From assembly GCA_019186965.1 (NCBI GenBank), contig JABARV010000003.1:124001-188000 (forward strand): DNA of 64,000 bases. The letters are read 5' to 3'. Made by a program: the position numbers and the translations under genes. This document shows, one piece after another, positions 8,370 through 19,566 of this stretch; position 1 is the stretch's first letter, and every line of letters begins with the position of its first letter. Source of the stretch: Turneriella sp. Its GTDB lineage: Bacteria > Spirochaetota > Leptospiria > Turneriellales > Turneriellaceae. The notes under the pieces were generated by a model, which worked only from the letters and a program-made list of their open reading frames with translations, searched no databases and was not told the DNA's origin.

Positions 8370-11300
8370 CTTGTGCTCCGTTATACATCTCTTCAAGCTC
8401 CTCTTCTGTATAGAAAAGATCGCCCATAACATTTTTATACGCACGTACCGCACGGTAATCGCGCATGCCGGTACCTGCGGGAATTAAATGCCCAATAATG
8501 ATGTTTTCTTTCAAGCCCTCCAAAGGATCGTCTTTTCCTTTAATTGCAGCATCGGTAAGAACACGCGTCGTCTCTTGGAAAGACGCCGCAGATAAAAAGC
8601 TCTCCGAATTTAATGACGCTTTAGTAAGCCCCATAAGGATTGGCGTCGACGTTGCTTCAGCCCCTCCATCGCGCTCTACGCGTTGGTTTTCGCGTTTGAA
8701 AATCGCTCTATCAACTTGGCTCATTGGCACAAAAATTGTATCACCCGCGTCTATAACTTCAACTTTACGCATCATCTGGCGGATAATAATCTCGATATGC
8801 TTATCGTTAATGTATACACCTTGGAGGCGGTACACCTCTTGGATTTCGCGGATGAGGTAGCGTTGCGCAATTTCTTCACCCATAATCCTTAGTAAATCGT
8901 GCGGATCCATAACGCCATCGTCTAAAGGCTCCCCACGCGTAACCATTTCTCCGTCGTGTACTTGGATTTGCTTATGGAGCGGGATTGCAATAGAAACTGC
9001 ACTCTCTTCTGCTTCGTCTCCTTTAAGCCCTTCAGGAATAATTTTGAGTATGCGTTTTTCACGCACAATGGTTCCGGTATCGACCAACATGCCGTCTATT
9101 TCCGCCAAATGGCACGGATCTTTTGGGTGGCGTGCTTCAAAAAGTTCGTCGATGCGCGGAAGACCGCCCGTAATATCGCGTGTCTTTTCCGCTTTCGATT
9201 CAATTTTGGCGACGATATCCCCTTCTTGTACAGATGTACCGTTCTCGACCATAAGAATTGCACCGACGGGAAGCGGAGTTTCCGCGACAAGTTTCCCCTT
9301 CTCATAAATGTGCCCACGTGGAACTAATTTCTCGTTTTTATATGCGACAATTTTTTTAAGTTTTCCCGTGTTCCGGTCGTCCGCGTCTTCAACGCGTAAA
9401 TTTTTTCCATCTTCTACGTCGACAAGTTCAAGGCGTCCCGAATGTGTCGCAATGACAAGCGAGTTGTAAGGGTCGTATTCGCAAAGCAACTGGTTTGCTT
9501 TTACAATTTCTTTCTCGTCCACATGTAGAACAGAACCTGCGCCTAACTGGATTGCGTACTCGGAGGCAAGTAAGTGGATTTCATTTTTTTCAATAAAAAT
9601 AGTCCCTGCCGCAGGAGCATAAAGTAGCGAGGCGTGCCCCTCTTTTTCTTTAAGCTTACCTAAAATTTCTCCTTTAATAAGTTTCGCGCCATTTTCGTGC
9701 GTAAACTCAGTGAATTGCGATTTTGCATACCGCGATAAAATTTGCGCAATAACAATCGAGCCACGTTTCGCTAAAATTTTTTGCTTCTGCCGATTTTTTA
9801 CTTGGCGTCCTTGGATCTGCAATACAACTGCATCGTAAGGCGCTTTGATTGTACTTTCTGCAGATTTTGTCGTCGCTGTTCCACCAATGTGGAACGTACG
9901 CATTGTGAGCTGCGTTCCAGGCTGCCCAATCGACTGCGCCGCAATTGTTCCTACAGCCTCACCCTTTTCGACAGGTTGCAACGTCGATAAATCGATTCCG
10001 TAACAATGCGAACAAACACCCGCTACAGACTCACAGGTAAGGATTGAACGCACTTTAATTGTCTCGTAACCTAAGGTTTCAATTTGGCCTGCTATCTCTT
10101 CGGTAAGGAGCGTGTTGCGGATGTAAATAACTTCGTCGGTATTGGGGTCTTTGATGTCCTGCTGCAAATAGCGGCCGACAATTTTTTGCTTAAGGCTTAC
10201 AATGACTTTCTCGCCTTCTTTATCGGCTGTCATGTTAAAGCCGTCTGAGGTACCGCAATCTTCTTCGCGTATAATCACGTCTTGCGAGACGTCAACAAGG
10301 CGGCGAGTGAGGTATCCTGCGTCGGCTGTTTTGAGCGCTGTATCTGCCAAACCTTTACGAGCACCGGATGTAGAGATATAGAACTCCAAAACACCCAAAC
10401 CTTCTTTAAAGTTAGAGCGGATCGCAAGTTCGATAATATCTCCCGATGGTTTTGCCATAAGGCCACGCATCCCCGCAAGCTGGCGGATTTGTGAGCGCGA
10501 ACCACGAGCTCCCGACACAGCCATTGCGTAAATAGGATTAAACCCCGCTTGGTCTTCACTCAAGAGGGTAAAAAGGTCTTCAGTAATTTTTTCGTTTGCA
10601 TTCGTCCAAATATCGATAACCTTTTTGTAACGCTCTTCGTTGGTAATTACCCCTTTACGGTGTTCATTTTCTACACGTTCAACATCTTTGTTCGCTTTTT
10701 CGATAATGCGAACTTTCGATTCTGGAATTTTTACGTCTTCAATAGAAATTGTCGGCGCAAATTTCGTCGCAGATTGAAATCCTAAACGCTTGATTGCATC
10801 CAAAAATTTTACAGTTATCGCAGCGCCTTTAGCTTTGTAAAGGTCTGCAATAATCTCGTTTACGCCTTTATTGGTAAGCGCTTTATTTACGAATGGATAG
10901 TTTGCGGGGAGAAGCTGGTTAAAAATGAGACGCCCCGGAGTTGTCTCAAAAATTTTATCGTTTTGTACATAGCGAACTTTCGCGCGGTAATCGACCACAC
11001 CCCTATCAAGTGCATAGTTAAGTTCATCCATATTGTCATAAATAAACCCTTCCCCTTTTGCTCCCGCCAAGCTTGCCGTGAGGTAGTAAAGCCCCAAAAT
11101 CATATCTTGGGTCGGACCAACAATTGGTTGGCCGTTCGCAGGGTTGAGGAGGTTGTGTGCAGAAAGCATGAGCAGCCATGCCTCAAGTTGTGCACGCGGC
11201 GAAAGTGGAACGTGGATTGCCATTTGGTCGCCGTCGAAGTCGGCGTTAAATGCATGGCAAACAAGAGGATGCAGTTGTATTGCTTTACCTTCTACCAAAA

Positions 11301-12585
11301 CTGGTAAAAAAGCCTGTATACCCAAACGGTGGAGTGTAGGGGCGCGGTTAAGTAGTACAGGATGTTCGTGGATGACTTCTTCAAGGCCTTCAAAGACTTC
11401 GCGCTCTTCGTTTTCAATCATCCTTTTGGCAGATTTAATGTTCTGGGTGTACTCTTTATCGACAAGCCACTTCATAATGAAAGGCTTAAAGAGTTCCAAC
11501 GCCATTTTCTTTGGTATTCCACATTGGAAAATCTTGAGCTCTGGCCCTACAACAATAACGGTACGCCCCGAATAGTCAACACGCTTACCTAAAAGGTTTT
11601 GGCGAAAACGGCCTTGCTTTCCTTTAAGCATATCGGAGAGCGATTTAAGCGGACGGTTTCCTTTGCCTTTAATCGATTTCTTGCGGCGGCTATTATCGAA
11701 TAGTGCATCAACCGCTTCTTGTAGCATCCTTTTTTCATTCGAGACAATAATATCAGGAGCTTTAAGTCCCAAAAGACGCTTCAAACGGTTATTACGGTTA
11801 ATGACACGGCGGTAAAGATCGTTAAGGTCGCTTGTTGCAAAGCGTCCCCCTTCGAGCTGCACCATCGGGCGTAATTCTGGAGGGAGAACGGGTATTGTAT
11901 CAAGAACCATCCACTCTGGCCGGTTGTGGCTATCCCTAAATGCCTCTAAAATTTCTAAACGCTTCAAAATGCGCTTATCGCTAATTTTCTTCTTCGCTTC
12001 TAACTTGGTTCGGATAAGACGAATTTCTTCTTCGATATTGACCATCGCCAAAAGTTCTTTAACTGCGTCGGCTCCAATGGATGCATAAAATTTATCGCCG
12101 TAGAGTTCGACTAAACGCGAATATTCTTCTTGGGTGATAAGTTGCTTAAACTCAAGACCCGATTCGCTCGGCTCAATAACGACGTAGCGCTCAAAGTAAA
12201 GAACGCTTTTAATATCGTTTGCCGACATATCGAGCACCAACGCGATGCGGCTTGGGACAGTGCGGTAGTACCAAATATGCGCCACAGGGTACGAAAGCTC
12301 AATGTGCCCCATACGCTCACGACGGACTTTAGAGTGTGTCACTTCGACGCCGCACTTATCGCAAACAACGCCTTTGTAGCGGATCGACTTAAACTTTCCG
12401 CAGTAGCATTCCCAATCTTTGGTCGTACCGAAAATTTTCTCACAAAAAAGTCCATCACGCTCAGGCTTTAGTGTACGGTAGTTAATTGTTTCCGGCTTTT
12501 TTACTTCGCCTTTTGACCATTCGCGGATTTTATCCGGTGCGGCAAGTTTGATACGAATTTTATGAAAATCGTGGAATTCTCTCAT
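8344..12585 (-). CDS. rpoC: RNA polymerase subunit beta'
   Basis: 1413 aa as read, about the length of proteobacterial RpoC. The N-terminal zinc site CYCGK...VCDKCGVEV is present, the catalytic Mg motif NADFDGDQM spans residues 447-455, and the second zinc cluster ([15 protein letters not shown]) and the trigger-loop/bridge-helix region are intact. ATG at 12585 is 17 nt after the rpoB stop, in the normal operon order. The last seven residues are doubtful: a one-base shift near 8366-8369 would replace them with an acidic tail ending at 8279. Confidence 0.97.
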   Translation of the reverse strand: MREFHDFHKIRIKLAAPDKIREWSKGEVKKPETINYRTLKPERDGLFCEKIFGTTKDWECYCGKFKSIRYKGVVCDKCGVEVTHSKVRRERMGHIELSYPVAHIWYYRTVPSRIALVLDMSANDIKSVLYFERYVVIEPSESGLEFKQLITQEEYSRLVELYGDKFYASIGADAVKELLAMVNIEEEIRLIRTKLEAKKKISDKRILKRLEILEAFRDSHNRPEWMVLDTIPVLPPELRPMVQLEGGRFATSDLNDLYRRVINRNNRLKRLLGLKAPDIIVSNEKRMLQEAVDALFDNSRRKKSIKGKGNRPLKSLSDMLKGKQGRFRQNLLGKRVDYSGRTVIVVGPELKIFQCGIPKKMALELFKPFIMKWLVDKEYTQNIKSAKRMIENEEREVFEGLEEVIHEHPVLLNRAPTLHRLGIQAFLPVLVEGKAIQLHPLVCHAFNADFDGDQMAIHVPLSPRAQLEAWLLMLSAHNLLNPANGQPIVGPTQDMILGLYYLTASLAGAKGEGFIYDNMDELNYALDRGVVDYRAKVRYVQNDKIFETTPGRLIFNQLLPANYPFVNKALTNKGVNEIIADLYKAKGAAITVKFLDAIKRLGFQSATKFAPTISIEDVKIPESKVRIIEKANKDVERVENEHRKGVITNEERYKKVIDIWTNANEKITEDLFTLLSEDQAGFNPIYAMAVSGARGSRSQIRQLAGMRGLMAKPSGDIIELAIRSNFKEGLGVLEFYISTSGARKGLADTALKTADAGYLTRRLVDVSQDVIIREEDCGTSDGFNMTADKEGEKVIVSLKQKIVGRYLQQDIKDPNTDEVIYIRNTLLTEEIAGQIETLGYETIKVRSILTCESVAGVCSHCYGIDLSTLQPVEKGEAVGTIAAQSIGQPGTQLTMRTFHIGGTATTKSAESTIKAPYDAVVLQIQGRQVKNRQKQKILAKRGSIVIAQILSRYAKSQFTEFTHENGAKLIKGEILGKLKEKEGHASLLYAPAAGTIFIEKNEIHLLASEYAIQLGAGSVLHVDEKEIVKANQLLCEYDPYNSLVIATHSGRLELVDVEDGKNLRVEDADDRNTGKLKKIVAYKNEKLVPRGHIYEKGKLVAETPLPVGAILMVENGTSVQEGDIVAKIESKAEKTRDITGGLPRIDELFEARHPKDPCHLAEIDGMLVDTGTIVREKRILKIIPEGLKGDEAEESAVSIAIPLHKQIQVHDGEMVTRGEPLDDGVMDPHDLLRIMGEEIAQRYLIREIQEVYRLQGVYINDKHIEIIIRQMMRKVEVIDAGDTIFVPMSQVDRAIFKRENQRVERDGGAEATSTPILMGLTKASLNSESFLSAASFQETTRVLTDAAIKGKDDPLEGLKENIIIGHLIPAGTGMRDYRAVRAYKNVMGDLFYTEEELEEMYNGAQEKPKRLQH

Positions 12586-12602
12586 TTTTTTCCTCTTTTT
12601 TC

Positions 12603-15600
12603 CTAATTACCTGCTGTATTTTCAACAGAGTCGACTTTAATACGCCGGCGTACACGTGAAAATTCATCGTCTAAATCTGAAACTTCGACCGCTTTTTCTT
12701 CATGGTCGAGTATAGTGATGTCAAGCGCGAGAGAGCGTATTTCGCGGATAAGCACGTTAAAGCTTTCTGGTACGCCAGGCTTAATTGCCTGCACGCCTTT
12801 AACAATCGATTCGTACACACGCGCACGGCCTTGCATATCGTCTGATTTTACTGTAAGTAATTCTTGCAGTGTATGCGCCGCGCCATACGCTTCGAGCGCC
12901 CACACTTCCATCTCTCCCAATCTTTGGCCACCAAACTGCGCCTTGCCACCCAATGGTTGCTGCGTAACAAGCGAGTATGGCCCTGTCGAACGGGCGTGCA
13001 TTTTGTCCTCGACCATGTGGTGGAGTTTAAGCATATAAATTGTACCCACAAAAGCTGCCTGGCGAAAATGCTCACCGGTGCGCCCGTCGCGTAAGAGAAT
13101 CTTGGAATCGTGGCTCACGTCTGCTTTTTTTGCATACTCTTGGATATGGTGCCACTCTGCGCCGTCAAAAACTGGCGTTTCAAAATGGATACCCAATTTG
13201 TTTCCAATATACGCTAACTGTGTTTCAAAAATTTGTCCCAAGTTCATCCGCGAAGGGACACCAAGTGGATTCAATACAATATCAATCGGTGTGCCATCGG
13301 GAAGCATCGGCATATCTGCTTCATTGAGGATTGTGGAAATGACGCCTTTGTTTCCGTGGCGCCCTGCCATTTTGTCGCCGACAGAAATTTTACGTTTTTG
13401 TGCAACATAAACTTTTACCGATTCGACAATTCCTGGAGGAAGTTCATCGCCGTCGTCGCGTTTAAAACGCACGATATCGACAACGATTCCCGCGTGGCCA
13501 TTCGGAACACGCAAAGATGAATCGCGTACTTCTTTTGCTTTCTCGCCAAAAATAGAATGGAGGAGCCGATATTCCGGAGTTAAATCGGTTTCACCTTTAG
13601 GAGTAACCATCCCAACAAGGATGTCTCCCGCACGAACTTCTGCACCTACACGGATTATACCTTCGTCATCTAAATCGCGGAACGCCCTTTCGCTAATGTT
13701 AGGAATATCGCGCGTAATCGTCTCGCGGCCAAGCTTTGTTTCCCGCGCTTGTATTTCGAATTCTTCGATATGGATACTTGTAAAGGTATCTTCTCTTACT
13801 AACTTTTCAGAAAGGATGATAGCATCTTCAAAATTGTATCCATCCCACGGCATAAACGCCACAGTAATATTTTTACCAAGAGCCAACCTACCGTACTTGG
13901 TCGCAAGACCATCGGCCAAAAGTGTTGCCTTACGCGCAATGTTCTTATTAGGTTGGTTTAAGCGTCCTTTGACTAACTCACCCGCAAGCAAATCACCACG
14001 GTAAACAAAGTCCCCTTCGTTGACGACCGCTTTAAACGCGCCTTGGAAAGATTGCATAGGGAAGCGGAAGAGCTTTCCATTTTCTGCCTCTAAAAGCAAT
14101 TCACTTTTAGAAATTTTTGTAATTTTTCCATTTTCAGGAGCGTTGTGGCAGCCCACTAAAGCTTGGTGGTTGAGCGTCGTGCTTTGGTTTGTGCGTTTAA
14201 ATTTAACAAGACGGTATTTGTCTTTTGTTCCGTCTTCGCGTTCGATTTCAATTCCATCGGCGTCAATTTTGGTGACCATTCCATCGTAATCGGCAATGAC
14301 GCACACGCCTGAGTCGTACGCAATGGGAAACTCCATTCCTGTTCCAACATAAGGCATGTCGGGGTTAAGTAGCGGCACTGCTTGGCGTTGCATGTTTGAG
14401 CCCATGAGCGCACGGTTTGCGTCGTCGTGTTCCAAGAAGGGAATAAGGCTTGTGGAAAGCGAAATAACCTGTGTTGGAGCAACGTCCATAAGCTGGATTT
14501 CTTCCGGTGGCTTAAGAGGAAAGTCTCCCCTATAACGGCAGCTTACGAGTTTATCCAAAAACTCTCCACTATCGCCTAATTTTGCGTTCGCCTGCGCTAC
14601 AACGTAGTGGTCCTCTTCGTTTGCCGACAAGAACATTGTCTTGCCGGTATCTTTTCCTTTCTCTACAATGCGGTATGGCGTTTCTACAAAACCATACGGA
14701 TTAAGGCGTGAATACGTTGCCATCGACGTGATAAGACCAATGTTCGGACCTTCTGGTGTTTCAATGGGGCAAAGCCTTCCGTAATGCGTGTAGTGTACGT
14801 CACGTACTTCAAAGCCTGCACGCTCCCGCGTTAATCCGCCTGGTCCTAATGCGTTTAAACGGCGCTTGTGTGTAATCTCAGAAAGTGGATTGGTTTGATC
14901 CATAAACTGCGAAAGCTGGCTGGCGCCAAAAAACTCATTCAATACCGCTGTGATGGGCTTAATGGAGATAAGAAGCTGTGGCGTCATGATATCGACATCG
15001 TTCATGCTCATCCGCTCTTTCACCACACGCTCCATGCGTGAAAAGCCTGCTTTAAGCTGCGTCGTGAGAAGCTCGCCTACAGTTCTAACACGGCGGTTGC
15101 CCAAGTGGTCGATATCGTCGTACTGGTACCCTGGAACCTCGTGGATAAGGTTAACCATAAATTTGCATGTTTCAACGATATCTACGGGACGCAATGTTTG
15201 CGTATCTACGTCGTCTGCAAATTCCTTAGGATTTAAATGTTTGAACCGTGCATTAATTTTGTAACGTCCCACACTACCCATGTTGTACGTTTTGGGGTCA
15301 AAAAAGAGGCGGTGCAATTCTGCTTTTGCACGTTCAATATTTTTTGCATGTTTTTCCGCATCGCCGTGGTCGGGGCTATAATCGAGCGGCTTCTGGTTTT
15401 TGATGAATTCGATAAGAGCTTCTTCCGTAGAGTTTACTCCGTCTTTATCGAGCGAATTAAAAACAACACGGTGGTCTACGCCGCCCTTATTAACAATGAG
15501 TTCAATTTTTTCAATCTTCGCGTCCTTGAGAAGGTCCAAATTGTCTTCGTTTAGCGCATGCCCCGCTTCAATAAGGATTTCTCCCGTTTCTGGGTGTACA

Positions 15601-16352
15601 ATATCGGTGAGAGTACGACGCCCTATAAGCTTCGCCAAAGTTTTTGCCTGCACACCTTTAATTGTTACGCTTTCAGATTCGTAAAATAGGCGCAAAATTT
15701 GCTCGTCTGTGCCGTAGCCCAACGCTTTTAAAAGTAATGTAAAAGGAAATTTTTTACGGCGATCGATGCGTGCAATGAGAAGGCCCTTTGCGTCCATTTC
15801 AAACTCAAGCCATGAGCCTTTGTGGTCAGGAATAATACGTGATGAAAAAACATTTTTTGCTTCGTCGAAGAAAATAAAAATACCTGGAGAGCGGTGGAGC
15901 TGGTTTACAATCACGCGCTCTGCGCCGTTGATAACAAATGTTCCCGTAGGGGTCATCATAGGCAAATCGCCCATGTAAACTTCTTGCTCGCGCACCTCTC
16001 CTGTTTCGATAGCAATTAGCCGGATTGTCGCTTTAAGCGGAGAAGCATACGTAAAACCATTTACTTTGCAGTCCCAAATATCGCGCTTAGGTTCGCCTAA
16101 TGTGTACTCGACGAACTCGAGCACCACATCACCGTTAGAACTTTCAATAGGAAAACTATCTTCGAAAACAGATTGCAACCCTGTACGCTTCCGTTTCGCC
16201 ATGGGAACATCAACCTGCAAAAAAGCATCGTACGAAATTATCTGCACTTCGATGAGTGGCGGCACATCCAAAGACTTACGGATTTCCGCAAAATTTACAA
16301 TTTTGAACTGTGATGTATTTTCGCCAATATTGACTACGTTAGACTCGGCCAT
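12603..16352 (-). CDS. rpoB: RNA polymerase subunit beta
   Basis: 1249 aa. Rif cluster I is readable as [20 protein letters not shown] followed by RLNALGPGG. Residue 500 (codon 14853-14855) is Asn where E. coli has Ser531; this Asn has been linked to natural rifampicin resistance in Borrelia and Treponema. The catalytic lysine region ([13 protein letters not shown]) and C-terminal clamp ([24 protein letters not shown]) are intact. A GAGGGG ribosome-binding site precedes ATG 16352. It lies after a terminator-like hairpin downstream of rplL. Confidence 0.98.
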   Translation of the reverse strand: MAESNVVNIGENTSQFKIVNFAEIRKSLDVPPLIEVQIISYDAFLQVDVPMAKRKRTGLQSVFEDSFPIESSNGDVVLEFVEYTLGEPKRDIWDCKVNGFTYASPLKATIRLIAIETGEVREQEVYMGDLPMMTPTGTFVINGAERVIVNQLHRSPGIFIFFDEAKNVFSSRIIPDHKGSWLEFEMDAKGLLIARIDRRKKFPFTLLLKALGYGTDEQILRLFYESESVTIKGVQAKTLAKLIGRRTLTDIVHPETGEILIEAGHALNEDNLDLLKDAKIEKIELIVNKGGVDHRVVFNSLDKDGVNSTEEALIEFIKNQKPLDYSPDHGDAEKHAKNIERAKAELHRLFFDPKTYNMGSVGRYKINARFKHLNPKEFADDVDTQTLRPVDIVETCKFMVNLIHEVPGYQYDDIDHLGNRRVRTVGELLTTQLKAGFSRMERVVKERMSMNDVDIMTPQLLISIKPITAVLNEFFGASQLSQFMDQTNPLSEITHKRRLNALGPGGLTRERAGFEVRDVHYTHYGRLCPIETPEGPNIGLITSMATYSRLNPYGFVETPYRIVEKGKDTGKTMFLSANEEDHYVVAQANAKLGDSGEFLDKLVSCRYRGDFPLKPPEEIQLMDVAPTQVISLSTSLIPFLEHDDANRALMGSNMQRQAVPLLNPDMPYVGTGMEFPIAYDSGVCVIADYDGMVTKIDADGIEIEREDGTKDKYRLVKFKRTNQSTTLNHQALVGCHNAPENGKITKISKSELLLEAENGKLFRFPMQSFQGAFKAVVNEGDFVYRGDLLAGELVKGRLNQPNKNIARKATLLADGLATKYGRLALGKNITVAFMPWDGYNFEDAIILSEKLVREDTFTSIHIEEFEIQARETKLGRETITRDIPNISERAFRDLDDEGIIRVGAEVRAGDILVGMVTPKGETDLTPEYRLLHSIFGEKAKEVRDSSLRVPNGHAGIVVDIVRFKRDDGDELPPGIVESVKVYVAQKRKISVGDKMAGRHGNKGVISTILNEADMPMLPDGTPIDIVLNPLGVPSRMNLGQIFETQLAYIGNKLGIHFETPVFDGAEWHHIQEYAKKADVSHDSKILLRDGRTGEHFRQAAFVGTIYMLKLHHMVEDKMHARSTGPYSLVTQQPLGGKAQFGGQRLGEMEVWALEAYGAAHTLQELLTVKSDDMQGRARVYESIVKGVQAIKPGVPESFNVLIREIRSLALDITILDHEEKAVEVSDLDDEFSRVRRRIKVDSVENTAGN

Positions 16353-16392
16353 TGTACCCCTCTACACCTGCCTGTTGGAATAAAAAAAGGCA

Positions 16393-16432
16393 GTAAATAA
16401 AATAATAACCCACCGGATTTAAGCCCGGCAGG
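16393..16432 (-). terminator. Terminator-like attenuator between rplL and rpoB
   Basis: On the minus strand an 8-bp stem (cctgccgg with ccggtggg, two G-T pairs; plus arms 16409-16416 and 16425-16432) is followed by a T-rich stretch TTATTATTTTATTT. The position matches the known partial terminator between rplL and rpoB in E. coli, which lowers rpoBC expression relative to ribosomal proteins. Strength cannot be judged from sequence. Confidence 0.55.
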
Positions 16433-16471
16433 TTTCTGAAAAAGAGATTTTAATATGTAAAAAAAATCGCA

Positions 16472-16849
16472 TTACTTGAGCGCAATTTTGCCGCCCAAGG
16501 CTTCAATTTCTTTCTTAATTTTTTCTGCTTCTTCTTTTGAGACGCCTTCTTTAAGAACGCCCGAACCGCCCTCAACGAGCTTTTTTGCGTCCATAAGTGG
16601 CAAGTTTGTAATCTCACGCACTTTTTTGATTGCATCTACTTTCTTATCGCCACTAAAACCTTCCAGAACAACGTTAAATTCCGTTTTTTCCTCACCGGCA
16701 GGAGCTCCACCTGCCGCAGGCGCTGCAACTTGAGCAACAGCTACTGGAGCCGCAGCAGAAATACCAAATTTGTCTTCCATTGCTTTTACGAGCTCCGCCG
16801 CTTGAACGATTGTGAGCGAACCAATTTTGTCTAAGAGTTCCTGTACCAT
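16472..16849 (-). CDS. rplL: 50S ribosomal protein L7/L12
   Basis: 125 aa stalk protein that recruits translational GTPases. It shows the N-terminal dimerisation helices ([16 protein letters not shown]), an Ala/Pro/Gly-rich hinge (about 37-52), and the C-terminal factor-binding domain ([12 protein letters not shown]...[16 protein letters not shown]). It sits 39 nt after rplJ and before the rpoB attenuator. Confidence 0.97.
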   Translation of the reverse strand: MVQELLDKIGSLTIVQAAELVKAMEDKFGISAAAPVAVAQVAAPAAGGAPAGEEKTEFNVVLEGFSGDKKVDAIKKVREITNLPLMDAKKLVEGGSGVLKEGVSKEEAEKIKKEIEALGGKIALK

Positions 16850-16888
16850 ACTTTCTCCTTTAATCTTCCCGCTTATATAATTAAGCCA

Positions 16889-17416
16889 CTATTTTCCATT
16901 TTTTTCTGCGACACTTTTTATGCCGCGTGCCAATGAGGCCATAATATTGCTGAGCCCTCCAGCAATTCTTGTTGCAGGCGCGTTGATGAGCGAAGCAATT
17001 TGCGCCAAAATTTGCTCCTTGGAAGGTAAATCAGCAATAGCTTTAACGCCTTTCGCATCAAAAAAAGTGCTTTCCATTACGCCTGCCGTAAGCACCAATT
17101 TTTCATTATCTTTCGCAAAATCGCGTAAAACTTTTGCTACCGCCGGCACATCACTTTTTACAAACGCAATCGCGTTAGGGCCTTTTAATGTGCTATCGTA
17201 CGGAAAATCTTTTGCAACACCAGATTCCTTGAGGGCTAAACTAAACACATTGTTTTTTACAACTGTGTATTTGCCCCCTGCGTCGCGTAATTTTTTCCTG
17301 AGACTTGTTAAAGTGGCGACGTCAAGGCCTTGGTACTGCGTTACAATAAAGTTAGGATAACTCTTTAGGATACCTGTATATTCTTCACGCAACGTTGTTT
17401 TTTGAACTGATGCCAT
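16889..17416 (-). CDS. rplJ: 50S ribosomal protein L10
   Basis: 175 aa base of the L7/L12 stalk. N-terminal rRNA-binding domain with YQGLDVATLTSLRKKLRDAG and VVKNNVFSLAL, and a C-terminal helix that binds L12 dimers. The start overlaps the rplA stop by one base, so there is no untranslated leader for an L10 autoregulation site in front of rplJ; control, if present, must lie elsewhere. Confidence 0.97.
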   Translation of the reverse strand: MASVQKTTLREEYTGILKSYPNFIVTQYQGLDVATLTSLRKKLRDAGGKYTVVKNNVFSLALKESGVAKDFPYDSTLKGPNAIAFVKSDVPAVAKVLRDFAKDNEKLVLTAGVMESTFFDAKGVKAIADLPSKEQILAQIASLINAPATRIAGGLSNIMASLARGIKSVAEKNGK

Positions 17417-18099
17417 TAGCGCATTTCCTTAATGTTGATTTTTACCGCTGGCGTCATTGTACCTGTAACAAACATGGACACAACATAGTCGCCCTTAGCG
17501 TCCGAAGGTTTATCTTTAAGAATTGTTTGAAATACAGTTGCAGCGTTTTCTCTCATTTGTTCTGGAGTAAAAGAAAGTTTTCCCATGGGTACATGAACCA
17601 CGCCTGTTTTATCCGCACGGTATTCAATCCGCCCTGAGGTAAGCTGTGCAATAATTCCTTTGATGTCGGTTGTTACCGTCCCTGATTTTGGCTTCGGCAT
17701 GAGCCCACGCTTACCCAAGACCTGGCCTAACTTACCCACGTCTTTCATCATATCGGGAGTTGCGACCACGAAGTCGAAATCTACCCAACCACCTTGTATC
17801 TTTTGGATTAAATCGTCGTCACCCACGTAGTCTGCACCCGCTTGGCGTGCCTCTTCGGCTTTTTCGCCTTTTGCGAAAACAAGCACCTTTACCTTTTTAC
17901 CTGTCCCGTGTGGCAACTGCACAATGCCGCGCACGTTTTGTGTACTTTTATACTTTACGTTAAAGTGCCCTTCAAGTGTAGAATCAAATTTTGTATAAGA
18001 TACCTCTTTTACTATTTTGACGGCGTCTATAAGTGAATACTCTTTTTCTGGATTGATTTTTTCTGCCGCTGCGCGGTATTTTTTCCCGTGTTTAGCCAT
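17416..18099 (-). CDS. rplA: 50S ribosomal protein L1
   Basis: 227 aa L1-stalk protein. Typical segments are MAKHGKKYRAA at the N-terminus, VRGIVQLPHGTGKKVKVLVFAKG, and GRIEYRADKTGVVHVPMGK. The conserved 23S-binding region PKPKSGTVT is intact. It follows rplK after one base and overlaps rplJ by one base. Confidence 0.98.
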   Translation of the reverse strand: MAKHGKKYRAAAEKINPEKEYSLIDAVKIVKEVSYTKFDSTLEGHFNVKYKSTQNVRGIVQLPHGTGKKVKVLVFAKGEKAEEARQAGADYVGDDDLIQKIQGGWVDFDFVVATPDMMKDVGKLGQVLGKRGLMPKPKSGTVTTDIKGIIAQLTSGRIEYRADKTGVVHVPMGKLSFTPEQMRENAATVFQTILKDKPSDAKGDYVVSMFVTGTMTPAVKINIKEMR

Positions 18100-18100
18100 A

Positions 18101-18532
18101 TTAACCGCCTTGAACTGTTACACCCATAGAACGCGCAGTACCCGCTATGATGAGTTTCGCCGCCTCAATATCGTTCGCGTTTAAATCGGGCATTTTTTGT
18201 TTTGCAATCGCTTCAAGCTGTGCGCTTGTAAGAGAGCCAACTTTTTCTTTATTAGGTACTTTAGAACCGCTTTCAATTTTTGCAGCTTTTTTAATAAGGT
18301 CGCTCGCTGGCGGCACTTTGGTGATAAAAGTAAAGGAACGGTCGGAAAAAACGGTGACAATGACAGGAATAATGCTTCCTGTTTGTGCTTGTGTTTTTGC
18401 GTTAAACTGCTTGCAAAACTCCATGAGGTTGACGCCCTGTGGACCCAACGCAGTACCGACTGGAGGCGCTGGATTTGCCTTGCCCGCTGGTATCTGGAGT
18501 TTAACTTGCGCTATTATTTTTTTTGCTGCCAT
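18101..18532 (-). CDS. rplK: 50S ribosomal protein L11
   Basis: 143 aa. N-terminal proline-rich segment [25 protein letters not shown] (split here only for reading: it runs from about residue 10 to 34) and C-terminal rRNA-binding domain ending with [16 protein letters not shown]. It forms the GTPase-associated centre with 23S rRNA and is the usual partner of rplA in one operon. The 57-nt gap after nusG is the only space for an L1-type translational operator; I see no convincing one. Confidence 0.97.
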   Translation of the reverse strand: MAAKKIIAQVKLQIPAGKANPAPPVGTALGPQGVNLMEFCKQFNAKTQAQTGSIIPVIVTVFSDRSFTFITKVPPASDLIKKAAKIESGSKVPNKEKVGSLTSAQLEAIAKQKMPDLNANDIEAAKLIIAGTARSMGVTVQGG

Positions 18533-18589
18533 TTACGAACCTTTACTGTTTGCGAGCTACCATTTTCTTAAATCGCGACACGCCGCAAA

Positions 18590-19126
18590 CTATATTTTAC
18601 TAACTTGGAGATAATCAAGCTCCACCGGTGTCGCACGACCAAAAATCTCTACGCGTACGCGCACCTTGCCCTTTTCTGGATTTACATCGTCGATAGTACC
18701 CTGAAAATTCGCAAAAGGACCATCTATAATACGTACAATTTCTCCCTCGGAAAAGAAGATGCGTGGAGCTTGTTTTTCGTCTTGTACTGCCGGACCCATT
18801 TCGGTAAAAAGCGAATGCAACTCTTCTTCGCTCAACACCTGTGGCTCTGTACCAGTGCTCACGAAGCCCATAATTCCAGGAAGCGTACGTATTTTTTGGT
18901 GCAACTCGTCGGTAAGGTCGGCTTCCAGAAAAACATACCCGGGCATAAGTTTTTTCTTTACGACACGTTTTTTTCCGCCACGCAACTCTGCAACTTCGTG
19001 CAGCGGAATTTTCACCTGCCCCACCTTTGCGCCATCCGGCCATTTCTCCTTTTGCCGCTCGATAAGCTTTTTTACTTTATCTTCGTGCGACGAAAGAGTT
19101 GTAATAACATACCAGTGCATCGCCAT
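18590..19126 (-). CDS. nusG: Transcription termination/antitermination factor NusG
   Basis: 178 aa. N-terminal NGN domain (MHWYVITTLSSHEDKVKKLI... GYVFLEADLTDELHQKI...PGIMGFV) and C-terminal KOW domain (EGEIVRIIDGPFANFQG...VRVRVEIFGRATPVELDY). It couples RNA polymerase to Rho or ribosomal S10. The secE stop and nusG ATG are separated by one base, the usual secE-nusG pairing. Confidence 0.97.
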   Translation of the reverse strand: MAMHWYVITTLSSHEDKVKKLIERQKEKWPDGAKVGQVKIPLHEVAELRGGKKRVVKKKLMPGYVFLEADLTDELHQKIRTLPGIMGFVSTGTEPQVLSEEELHSLFTEMGPAVQDEKQAPRIFFSEGEIVRIIDGPFANFQGTIDDVNPEKGKVRVRVEIFGRATPVELDYLQVSKI

Positions 19127-19127
19127 A

Positions 19128-19313
19128 TTAACCGCCGAGCAAGAATGTTACAACACGGTCAATGCCGTCATCGACGAGGTACAGCAAAACGGCGAAAAGG
19201 ATAACAGTCACGAAAACGACTATCGTCGAGCGTGAAACTTCGTCCCACGAAGGCCAAACTGCTTTTCGTAGCTCTGCTTTTGCTTCAACGAAAAATTGCC
19301 AAATTTTTTTCAT
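19128..19313 (-). CDS. secE: Preprotein translocase subunit SecE
   Basis: 61 aa single-TM SecE: amphipathic helix VEAKAELRKAVWPSWDEVSRST (about residues 9-30) followed by one TM helix to about residue 54. It clamps SecY in the inner membrane. ATG 19313 is preceded by AAAGGAG at ideal spacing. Longer readings would run into tRNA-Trp and are rejected. The ribosome-binding site begins almost at the 3' end of the tRNA, so the two are probably cut from one transcript. Confidence 0.95.
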   Translation of the reverse strand: MKKIWQFFVEAKAELRKAVWPSWDEVSRSTIVVFVTVILFAVLLYLVDDGIDRVVTFLLGG

Positions 19314-19325
19314 AATACTCCTTTG

Positions 19326-19396
19326 CAGGGCAGGAAGGAATCGAACCCTCATTAACGGTTTTGGAGACCGTCGTTCTACCGTTGAACTACTGCCCT
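19326..19396 (-). tRNA. tRNA-Trp (CCA)
   Basis: 71-nt cloverleaf on the minus strand: acceptor AGGGCAG/CTGCCCT with discriminator G, anticodon loop CTCCAAA, and TTCGATT T-loop. The 3' CCA is not encoded. It lies 12 nt before secE, the tRNA-Trp/secE/nusG order found in many bacteria. Confidence 0.95.
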
Positions 19397-19433
19397 AAAA
19401 AATCCATTTCAGCCCGCGTAGCGGGCTGAAATG
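19397..19433 (-). terminator. Intrinsic terminator between tRNA-Thr and tRNA-Trp
   Basis: A perfect 13-bp stem (arms 19405-19417 and 19421-19433, loop gta) is followed on the minus strand by GGATTTTTT. This is a strong Rho-independent terminator for transcription coming through tRNA-Thr. Only a few bases separate it from tRNA-Trp, so a promoter for tRNA-Trp-secE would have to overlap the tRNA-Thr end, or the hairpin is read through. Confidence 0.75.
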
Positions 19434-19442
19434 AACAAATTT

Positions 19443-19514
19443 AGCCCACGACCGGAATCGAACCGGTGACCTTTTCCTTACCATGGAAACGCACTACCGA
19501 CTGTGCTACGTGGG
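19443..19514 (-). tRNA. tRNA-Thr (GGT)
   Basis: 72-nt cloverleaf on the minus strand: acceptor GCCCACG/CGTGGGC, anticodon loop ATGGTAA (anticodon GGT), T-loop TTCGATT. The discriminator base reads T, and CCA is not encoded. It is flanked on both sides by perfect hairpins. Confidence 0.93.
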
Positions 19515-19523
19515 CAAGTAATT

Positions 19524-19558
19524 AGCAAAAACATGTGCGTATAACGCACATGTTTTTG
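19524..19558. terminator. Perfect 15-bp hairpin upstream of tRNA-Thr
   Basis: Arms 19524-19538 and 19544-19558 are fully complementary with a 5-nt loop (tataa). Each arm contains an A5 or T5 tract inside the stem, so it could act as a terminator in either direction or as an RNA processing signal between tRNA-Ser(GCT) and tRNA-Thr. Confidence 0.55.
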
Positions 19559-19566
19559 CCACATTC

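Noticed and set aside
8360-8375. Programmed -1 frameshift in rpoC
   Set aside because: No X XXY YYZ slippery heptamer and no obvious downstream stimulator; an indel is simpler.
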